Source: Lumbricus terrestris
Lineage: Eukaryota > Annelida > Clitellata > Crassiclitellata > Lumbricidae
Reading direction: 5' to 3'
DNA length: 64,000 nt
NCBI GenBank assembly: GCA_949752735.1
Contig: OX457047.1
Location: 7,415,344-7,479,343, forward strand
Shown here: one piece after another, positions 27,301 through 36,300 of the stretch
How the letters are laid out: every line of letters begins with the position of its first letter
How positions within the stretch are numbered: position 1 is the stretch's first letter
Notes under the pieces: model-generated
The model's input: only the letters and a program-made list of their open reading frames with translations
Database searches by the model: none
Told to the model about the DNA's origin: nothing
Translations under genes and position numbers: made by a program

Positions 27301-30300
27301 ACATGATTCGTAGCCAGACAGCAACTCGGGCGCCAGCATCCACATGCCCATCATCGGCCAGCATCCGCCCACGTTCTAAAACGGCAGTGCTGGAGAGCAG
27401 AGACAGAGGCAGACAGACAGAGGCAGACAGACAGACAGAGTGTTTGTGTGTGTGTGTCACCGTTATGACTAAACCGTTGGTGTGTGTGTGGATAATAAGA
27501 GACAGAGGCAGGCATTGGGCGGATTTCGTTCTCTCCTTAGGTGCAAATACTCGGCAACCATCTGGAAGCCACTCCGAACATCAAGCTATTTGCACACACA
27601 GCAAAATCAACACACAAAACCACCCACACACACAACCACACACACACACACCCACCCACACACACGCACACCTACACACACAACCACACACACACACCTA
27701 CACACACACATACACACACACACACACATATAAAAAGCTACAAAGTCCTCAGCACCAGCACCTCCCTACCTTCAGTTGCTACTAAAGTTCTCCTTTCACT
27801 GCTCCTCTTTGCCTGGTGGTTGAGTTATCTGCGGCGTGACCACACACTCATCACAAACTTAATTTAAACTTTAATTTAAAACTATGAGCATCCATAGGTC
27901 ACACAATTGCACCAAGAAACAGACTACACACTCACTCACACACACGCACGCACATACATACACACACACCATTATAGATCTATATATTTGTTTCATGTCA
28001 CGTTGAAAAGTTGCAATGCGATTAGTGATTGGTAAACAAAGCCAATAAAGTATTTAAAGTAATTTGGTGTTTAAGAGTGATTCCATAATTATTTGAGCAT
28101 ACACACAGTCATACACATGCACATACATACATACATACAAACAGACAAACATACAAACAAAACAGATATACAAACAAGCAAACAGACATACATACATACC
28201 ACTCACATGTGAATTCCGTAGTCCGACTCATGATGTACAATTGTAGGCCTACATCCTACAACCTATTCAGTTTAAGATCCCGACCACTCTGCCCAATTAT
28301 CTCGTTGGTTCCTCTCCATCACCATCACTCACTTCAAGAATTTTATACAGCACCCCTACAAGAGGTCCACTCAGAGGCACTCCCAATCCAACCATGCTGA
28401 TAGAAATAGGTCACACCTCACGGACTGCTGCATTTGAGTGTCTACAGTTTGTCGACAGCTTTGCAAGCGTCTGAAGGGCTCTCTCCCTCTCTCTTTCCCT
28501 CTCTCACTCTCTCTCTCTGTCTGCCCGTCTCATTCGGGTTGATTCTGGAGTGCTCCTGAGTAGAAACCTAGAAGTGGTGCTATATAAATAACTGAATGAA
28601 TTAAACCAGTGTATCATTTGACAGTAATTAGACTGGTTTTGGGTTGGGAGAACCACTGATATTAAAGTCTATTCTTAAAGTGGTTCTTTTTAAAAAGTCA
28701 GATAACAATTGTGACAATTAAATACACATAAGTGAAAGAAACACTTAGCTAATCTTTACAGATATGTAGGGCCACAAGACAAGAAATCTGTTCTGAGAAA
28801 GCAAAGGAGGAGTGTTTCCAACTAGAATTTGAGGTCGGGTAGATGAAAACAGTGTATTCCAAGTGACAGCAGTGCTCAATCTATACGTCTCTGGGGGAAC
28901 TTTCCCCAGGAAAGGATTCCCCCCAGGAAAAAATAGAAGTGTTGCATACATGTAACTACGTACCATTTCCCCAGAAAAGTTAAATGTGTAGAAACTCCCT
29001 CCTCAAAAAACAGCACTGGCTTGCCAGAATCCTGAATTCCCCGCCAAGGCAGGGAGACTAGATTAAATATTGGTGTGCACCACCTGAGATAAAGGACCGG
29101 GACTAAGCCACAGCTGTTCTAGCATGAGGAACTAGAAGAGCAAGTCTTTTTAAAGATCAGAGTTGACAATGAGAGAAGGATGAACGAGGCTAGAGAATGA
29201 CGTCAGCAAGATATTTGGGGCAAGACGCCGTTGAACATCCGTGCAAGTTTTTCTGTCAAAATATGCTAAACGAAACTCAACAGTTGCACTGGTCACGAAG
29301 GCTCAGTACAAGAAATGCAGCTCATCATTAAAATAAGAATATAACTGGAATGGCAATAAAGGAACAGGCGCATTGATGATCAGTATTAAGGCTGTCATGC
29401 TCTGGAAAATGTTGGAAAACCATTTGGCTAAACAGCATGCACACATTGCACATTCGATGCAAAAAATTGTATTGTAAATGACCACTTATAAAGCACTTCT
29501 CTCAGTAAAAGTCTTTCAAGAGCTCCAAGTGTGCAATCAATCCTGCCAGATAGGCATGACACGAGATGATGAAAAGACTGCCAGAGAGAAAGGTGGAGCG
29601 AACTGATGGTGGGATGATGGGATCTATGGAAGCAAAGCAACTGGATTGAGTGATGGAAACTCTGATGCAGGAAACAAAGCGGTCAAGCCTATCATAGAAT
29701 CTAAAAAGAACACGGCAAAGTTGAAGAGAGGTGACAAAGCATGAGATCACAAAGATACTTTGGAGCAGGACCCAACTGAGACTTCAGAACCAACAAAAGA
29801 ACTTTATTTATTTATTTCTCCATTTTTACAGCGCCCCTCCAAGCTCTTACTCAGAGGCACTCCCGACTACAGCACGAACACTGCATCAGAGTTTCACGCC
29901 GAAGCGCCCAAGCAATTGCGAGTGAAGGACTTGCTCAAGGTCCCAACGCGGCAACTTGAGGTGGATTCACACCTCGAACCTTCCGGCTCCAAGGCAACGA
30001 CGCCACCACTACACCACCGCGCCCAAATTTGAATTTTATACGGGAAGCCAGAGGGAGGCAGTGAAGTTGTCCAGCCACCAATACCCGGCTTGAAGCTATA
30101 AGAACGATCGCATACCTGTCGGAAATGGTGCTCAGATCCGGCAGAACGTCCCGTAGCGTTATCTCCAGCCGATGCAGATACAGCGACTGCCTGCCACGCA
30201 CGAACTCCTCCTTCAGAAAGCTGACGTGCTTCCGAAACAGCTTCACCGCCTGATCCGTCCCGAACAACTCCACAAAATGCACGAAATCCGAATCGTTCTG

Positions 30301-33300
30301 CAATTTCTTCGCAACAGCCGTCCACGACGCCTTGTACTCGCCAACGTGTAACCTCACTAGACACTGATACGCCTCACGGGCAACATCCATGACCTCACGG
30401 CACGCCCGAGCGGCGTCCGAATAAGCGACGAGCTTCGGCCGGTTCTTGTTGCTCCGCTCGATCATGTACGCGAGCGTGAGGAACGCGAATTCCACGTTGA
30501 CGTTCTCGTGAGCCGAGGTTTCGACGATTGGGATGGCACCGCGCTCTTTGAGTTCTTTCCGGTTGACGAGGCGTTCCGCTTCGCTGACGAACGGTCGGTA
30601 GGCTTCGTCGTTCTTCGTCGTGACTAGAACAATGGGTTTCTTTGTCTTGATGAGGTGGAGGAGGATGCAGGCCGTGTAGTCGACCTGGCGCTCGATTGGT
30701 CGGTGAGCGACTTGGCTCACGTCGAAGAGGCAGAGGAAACCGTCGATTGCGACCCGACCCTCGGGGAGCATCTTCTGCTCAAACTCGTGCTCCAGACCTG
30801 AAGCGGAAATACATCGAATATAATGTAAAGAAGTACTCGTCATTGATTGGCTGTCTAGTGATCTTTAATAATTAACGCATCTCAAGATTATTGCATTGTA
30901 TTTACAAATTTATAAAGCATCTCTCACAGTGCAAACCAGTCAGAGGCACTGGTATTAAGTGAAGGACCTGCCATTGGTCCTCACACAGTAACCGACTCAT
31001 ATGAGACACAAACCTGTACTGTCCAGTGTACTGTCCAGTGTCCATATTTGTGGTCCTTAAATAGGCTGACCCCTCGCCAGAGGGAATAATCCTAGCCTGA
31101 AGGGAAAGAAATCAGTCAGGTGTGAGGAGGATTTGAATCAACCATTTTTTTAGCTTTACAAGTATCCAGCCACACAAGGGAGACATTTCAATATTGTGGA
31201 GTTATCTGTTGAAGCCATGTGCATAATCAATCAATCAATCAATCAGTCAGTCAATCAATCAAACATAATTTATATAGCGCCCCTTCAAGGTACCTACTCA
31301 GAGGCACTCCCGGCCGAAAAACCAATAAATGCCATAGAAGTTAAAACTACAAGTTATGAAATTTTATAAATTGCTCTTGTTGCCACAGGAAATGCTTTAC
31401 CATTCAGATACAATAGGTCATGAATAATTCACTATTATACACTAAATGAAAATAAAATATCAAAAACACATAGACAAGCACACATGTATACTAACTTGCA
31501 GTTCAAGCAAGCATACATACATGCATACAACATGCATGTACGTACACACACACACATAAAAAAGTCATACATGTATGTATTAGAACTGTCATGCACAAAT
31601 ACACACACGTACACACACACATGTGTACATACACATGTATATTAAAATAAAAACTCATAAATACACATATACAGTCATACCATAGATTGAGTATTCGTGA
31701 CTTTGGGGTTTAATATTCGTAAATATTCGTGAATATTGAGATTTTTTAATATTCGTAAATATTCGTAAATATTCGTTAACAGATTAACGTGAACCATCAA
31801 AACCGCAATGTTACCGGGTAAAGCAGTTTAAGTTTCTGTATGTCTCCATGACATTCACTCGCATTCAGGGCAGGGCTGAATTAAAATCTGGAATGCGATT
31901 ACTATATTGAGAACGGGATAAGTTTTGCATGTAATCTGGCACTATTATTTTCCAGCTGCGTTGGCATTTATATTTACTCATCCTGCTACACTGATATAAA
32001 ACTGCTTCGTCAATTTGTAGTTACTATTACAGGCAGTAAAAGTTTATTTCTAATTTAACCTACTATTGCTGCTACAAGTTTGCCAACTGCCATCGGTGGC
32101 TCTGCCTCTTTTCAGTTGGAAAAGATGGTCAGAAGTCAGACAAAGTGACTAGCATTAAGTATTGAATGTGATATGAATGCCGCATGGCCACATTGGCCAG
32201 ACCCAGCAGAGACCTTGAAGTTTTTAACAATAAATCTATGAAAGTTATTGTAACTTACTGATATTGCATAGGCCTATGCGATGGCTAACTCAATTTTGTA
32301 GGCCTACACTTCATTCAGTAAATGTTAAACATTTTCATAAATAACAAAATAAAAATTAAGAATAAAGAATTTCTTGAAAGAACATAAAATTTTACGAATA
32401 TAATATTCGTTGGCAGTTTTAATATTCGTTAATATTCGTGAATATTTGAAAATCTTAATATTCGTAATATGCGAATACTCAATCTATGAGTCATACAAAC
32501 ACTGGGACACATGCAACATACGGCATACAGAGAAACATGCAACAACAGCTGGGACTGGCTTGACCCAACTGAAATAAATAGATCCGGCAATATCTCAAAA
32601 TGCAAGAGTTGACTATAAAAATAATCCGGTTCCATGCAATATATATATATATATTCTCATGGATGCGAAGGGAGACGCTCGCTGATAAGGAGCCGAACCG
32701 ATAAGGACAGATCAACCGGACATAGATAAGAGGGAATTGGGTTGGACGTCTTGGCCGGAGTTTTTCTGTCCTAGGAATCATCTCCGGAAAGACGTTGGAG
32801 ACGGAAACATCCGCTGGGTTTCATAGTAGACCAACGCGCATCCGTACGAAGACACGTATAATGCAACGCCTTCCAAGCGCGTCGCAAATTACGAGAGAAG
32901 TATTTCCTCAAGGTCCACCGCAATCGTAAATTTATAAAGCGCCACTTCAAGAAAAACTGCACAGAGGTGCTTCAGACCTGAGAGCAACAAAGCACGATCG
33001 TAGGATGGTTTTTCCGAGGCAAAGCAAGATCAAGACGCTCATTTATATCGTGCACAGCTACCATCTCAGAGAAGGAAAGTCAAATCCAAGCCCTCTAGAT
33101 AACCAATCCTACAAGTATAATATTAATTACATGGCATAATTTATGTTGCACCACTATGTAATGACCAGGTATATGGCACAAATCGCTGGAGCTGGAAGTC
33201 GTTGTAAGTGAAGTATTTGCTATTTATATTTGGGGGGGGGGAGACAGGTAAGAGAACAGGGTGATGAGGACGATGAATGTCCTCATACTAGGACATACGC

Positions 33301-36300
33301 ATACCGGGTAATAGGCCAGCGTGGGAAACTTGTAACAGGGTGTAATGGTTACAAAATTCACTTGGACACCCTTAAAATGATATCAAAGGATGCTATATAT
33401 AATTTTAGGCACTGACTCCACTGACTTGATCATTGTATACAGGTAATGAAATTTATAAACGAAAGTCTAGAACAATAATAATACTAATGTCGAAAATAAC
33501 AAACGAACACCAGTTTCGTAAATATATCTTAATCGATTTCAGGACCGAAAAATTCATTCTTAGACTGCTGAGATTAATGATAAAAACAATGAAAATGTTC
33601 AGCAGTCTGTATATTTCAAAACAACCCAGTAGAGTAAATGGATAACACGCTGTCCAAGAGTGCGAGAGGTAGTGAGTTCAAGCCCCCGTTGGGCGGATAT
33701 GCTTCGCAGGCTGCTATTAGCGCCATGTATTGCAGGCTGTCTGTAAGTTCAGTTGGTATAGTTAAGATTTATGTATTCTGTAATCTGAGTTCCTGTAAAT
33801 TGTTTCAACTGCATAATTGTACAGTGTAACCGGTTGCGGTCTGTCAACCGGATTGTTGATTAAACGAAAATTATTGTAGATCTCAAATACAGTAACTATC
33901 TCAGGGAGGTTCAGACCAGCAGCCTTTGAGTTACAAAAGGCTACTACGTCCTACACACATGGCCAATGCCATCTATCCGCTAATAACATCTGCTGTTCGT
34001 TTATAAAGCACTTATCTCATCAAAAGCCTTTCAGAAGCGCTTCCAGTGCGATTGATCCCAAGAGAAATGGCAGGGCATGAGGCATGGATTAATTTTTTAA
34101 AAATTACCTGGAGTTACAATGACCACCATATCTTGAGTAACAATAGATACCATTATTCGATTACAATGAATACCATAACGCCAGTAACAATAAATACCAT
34201 ACTTCCAGTTATGATGGTACCTGCAACACCTCCATTCACAATGCATACTATAGATACAGTAACTATCTCAGGGAGGTTCATCCCAACATCGCGTCTTTGC
34301 CTATGTCTGCCCTTTACTGTGGAATGGCGCTCCTACTATTATTATTCGTGCTCAGATATAATCTGGAGGCTTTACTTCTCTGCCCGTTGTCTGTTATCTG
34401 ACTTTTCTTTTTCCAGGACCTATTCACACTGGGAGTGCCTCTGATTAGGTTGTACTGTGAGAGGCGCTTTATAAATCCCAAAATAGAATAGAATAGTAAC
34501 ACTATTTCCATGCTATATGGTACTGATTAAAAAACATATGAGAAAGGATAGGACAAGAGAAACTGGAAAATAATATCATCTGAAAGATAAAGCGACTGAA
34601 TTGGATGGGACACATGCTACCAATGGTTGAGGATATAGGCCAGCCAACCAGACAGTGAAATGGATTCCTTGGGGGAAGCGCCAGAGAGGAAGACCAAGAA
34701 TTGGAAGGAGCCATACGAGAGGATCTACAGTGTCGGGACATGACGTGGAAGGACACTGCAGAGGTGGCGATGGACAGAGGAGAATGGAGAAGCTGCGTTG
34801 CCCGATGTGCATTCCTGCACGGGAAGGACTACTTAGGTCTAAGGCTCTTGCTGACACACTTAAACAACATATTTCTTTCAATTCTCGCAAAAGGAAAATG
34901 AGGAAATCATTTTTAACGAGAATGCTTTATCGTATTTAAATGTATTACAATATAAATCAAAGAGCAGCACAGATTGTTGGTCAGTAAAAGTACATATTTA
35001 TATTGATTTTTGGATTCAGGATTTTGTGCTATTTTAAAACATTTGACATTGAATGGATATAAAAATGATGTACGTTTGTTTATCATAACATGCCTGTACA
35101 TCAAAATGCGGAGAGCAATTGGTCCACTAAAGAATATTCTTATCTTATCTTATCTCTTCTCCTATCTCTAGATTCGAGCGATGCCTTTGATAAGGTCAAT
35201 CGCTGTACTTTGATGTTTAAGCAACATACCATTTGAGGATCTGTATCTCTCTGGCTATCTTCTTATCTGAATGATCAGTCTCAACATGTTATAAAATAAA
35301 TTCATCCCAGACCCTTTCCCTGCCACAGAGTCATCAGCTGAAACTCAACTCAAAGTCAACTTACACACTTGTCCTCCCATTCAGTTCAGTTTTAATGACC
35401 GCACAATCAAAACAGATGAGTCAGAGTCAATTTGTTTTGCAAAGCTGTCTCTCATCACACACACACACACTCACACTTTCATTGACCTTGCAGCTCAACC
35501 AAAATCCCGTTCTCAGACAAAAATCAAAAGTTCTCTCATAATGCACGGCATAGATTGAGTATTCGCATATTACGAATATTAAGATTTTCAAATATTCACG
35601 AATATTAACGAATATTAAAACTGCCAACGAATATTATATTCGTAAAATTTTATGTTCTTTCAAGAAATTCTTTATTCTTAATTTTTATTTTGTTATTTAT
35701 GAAAATGTTTAACATTTACTGAATGAAGTGTAGGCCTACAAAATTGAGTTAGCCATCGCATAGGCCTATGCAATATCAGTAAGTTACAATAACTTTCATA
35801 GATTTATTGTTAAAAACTTCAAGGTCTCTGCTGGGTCTGGCCAATGTGGCCATGCGGCATTCATATCACATTCAATACTTAATGCTAGTCACTTTGTCTG
35901 ACTTCTGACCATCTTTTCCAACTGAAAAGAGGCAGAGCCACCGATGGCAGTTGGCAAACTTGTAGCAGCAATAGTAGGTTAAATTAGAAATAAACTTTTA
36001 CTGCCTGTAATAGTAACTACAAATTGACGAAGCAGTTTTATATCAGTGTAGCAGGATGAGTAAATATAAATGCCAACGCAGCTGGAAAATAATAGTGCCA
36101 GATTACATGCAAAACTTATCCCGTTCTCAATATAGTAATCGCATTCCAGATTTTAATTCAGCCCTGCCCTGAATGCGAGTGAATGTCATGGAGACATACA
36201 GAAACTTAAACTGCTTTACCCGGTAACATTGCGGTTTTGATGGTTCACGTTAATCTGTTAACGAATATTTACGAATATTTACGAATATTAAAAAATCTCA

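Noticed and set aside
31681..32488. Origin-like array from the ATTCGTAAATATTCG repeats
   Set aside because: The repeats are subterminal parts of a transposon with TIRs and a target duplication, present again at 35.5 kb.
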